This document shows, one piece after another, positions 15,823 to 16,101 of a DNA stretch of 16,101 nt. Within the stretch, counting starts at the first letter, position 1. Each line of letters opens with the position of its first letter. Source of the DNA: Roseicyclus sp. GTDB taxonomy: Bacteria; Pseudomonadota; Alphaproteobacteria; Rhodobacterales; Rhodobacteraceae. Under the pieces are notes generated by a model. It made no database searches, had not been told where the DNA came from, and saw nothing but the letters and a program-made list of their open reading frames with translations. The stretch lies in assembly GCA_018401055.1 (NCBI GenBank), contig JAGYLB010000079.1, forward strand, positions 1-16,101. Reading direction: 5' to 3'. The position numbers and the translations under genes are program-made.

Positions 15823-16101
15823 ATGTCGCTTCCCCCCGGTTTCCTCGACGAATTGCGCAATCGCGTCTCGATCAGCCAAGTGGTCGGGCGCAAGGTCATC
15901 TGGGACAGCCGCAAGTCGAACCAGGCCAAGGGCGACATGTGGGCGCCCTGCCCTTTCCATCAGGAAAAATCCGCCAGTTTCCACGTCGATGACCGCAAAG
16001 GCTATTATTACTGCTTTGGCTGCCACGCCAAGGGCGACGCCTTGGGGTTCATCCAGCAGACCGAGAATGTGGGCTTCCATGGTGGCTTGCCGATTTCGCG
16101 C
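15823..16101 (+). CDS. dnaG: DNA primase (partial, N-terminal zinc domain)
   Basis: Start of DNA primase, which makes RNA primers at the replication fork; cut by the window end at residue 93. The CHC2 zinc-ribbon signature is clear: CPFHQEKSASFHVDD at 43-57 followed by YYCFGCHAKGDALGF. The N-terminal LDELRNRVSISQVVGR is also typical. No strong ribosome site precedes the ATG; MSLPPGF is the usual kind of beginning for the family in these bacteria. The last 25 bases depart from expectation: residues ENVGF should be followed by something like MEAV, and FADFAR-like sequence (ADFAR from 16089) appears in another frame, so one or two indels may lie at 16078-16088. Confidence 0.93.
   Translation, partial: MSLPPGFLDELRNRVSISQVVGRKVIWDSRKSNQAKGDMWAPCPFHQEKSASFHVDDRKGYYYCFGCHAKGDALGFIQQTENVGFHGGLPISR

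Noticed and set aside
1..16101. CRISPR array, insertion sequence or toxin-antitoxin pair
   Set aside because: No regularly spaced repeats, transposase motifs or recognisable toxin/antitoxin proteins were seen on either strand.

Overview
The window looks like part of a chromosome from a Rhodobacteraceae (Roseobacter-type alphaproteobacterium). Most genes are GC-rich. The gene set fits that family: heterotetrameric sarcosine oxidase (soxBDAG), a Glu/Leu/Phe/Val-type dehydrogenase, TadE/TadG-like pseudopilin genes, pirin, the start of dnaG, and an FnrL-type TTGAC-N4-ATCAA box. This placement is inferred from protein recognition; no database was searched.

Layout. 1-1300: a visibly AT-richer segment with two minus-strand genes of unknown function, a small membrane protein followed by an overlapping exported protein. 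Hairpins lie on both sides of it. 1300-1600: divergent intergenic region with a GNRA-loop hairpin and a candidate FnrL site. 1597-3972: a frameshifted small membrane protein, an alpha/beta hydrolase (minus), a small single-TM protein (plus) and pirin (minus). 4140-5659: a 3-hydroxyisobutyrate-dehydrogenase-like oxidoreductase interrupted by indels, then a two-TM protein. 5666-7099: an amino-acid dehydrogenase (minus), divergent from a three-gene TadG/TadE/TadE-like operon (7341-10117). 10225-15265: soxB-soxD-soxA-soxG, a tightly packed operon for sarcosine oxidation to glycine, H2O2 and a tetrahydrofolate-bound C1 unit. 15262-15672: a frameshifted small membrane protein (minus). 15823-16101: dnaG, cut off by the window edge.

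The most striking feature is the number of reading-frame breaks in otherwise well-conserved genes: 1597 gene, hydrolase 3' end, 4140 gene, soxB 3' end, soxA twice, soxG twice, the 15262 gene twice, and perhaps dnaG. Several are explained by one missing G or C in a short G/C run, and the conserved protein resumes at once in the new frame. That pattern favours base-level assembly error or very recent mutation over old decay. The gdh and Tad genes are clean.

I found no CRISPR array, transposase, rRNA or tRNA. The best candidate for something undescribed is the AT-rich two-gene unit at 116-1293, but its function cannot be read from the sequence.
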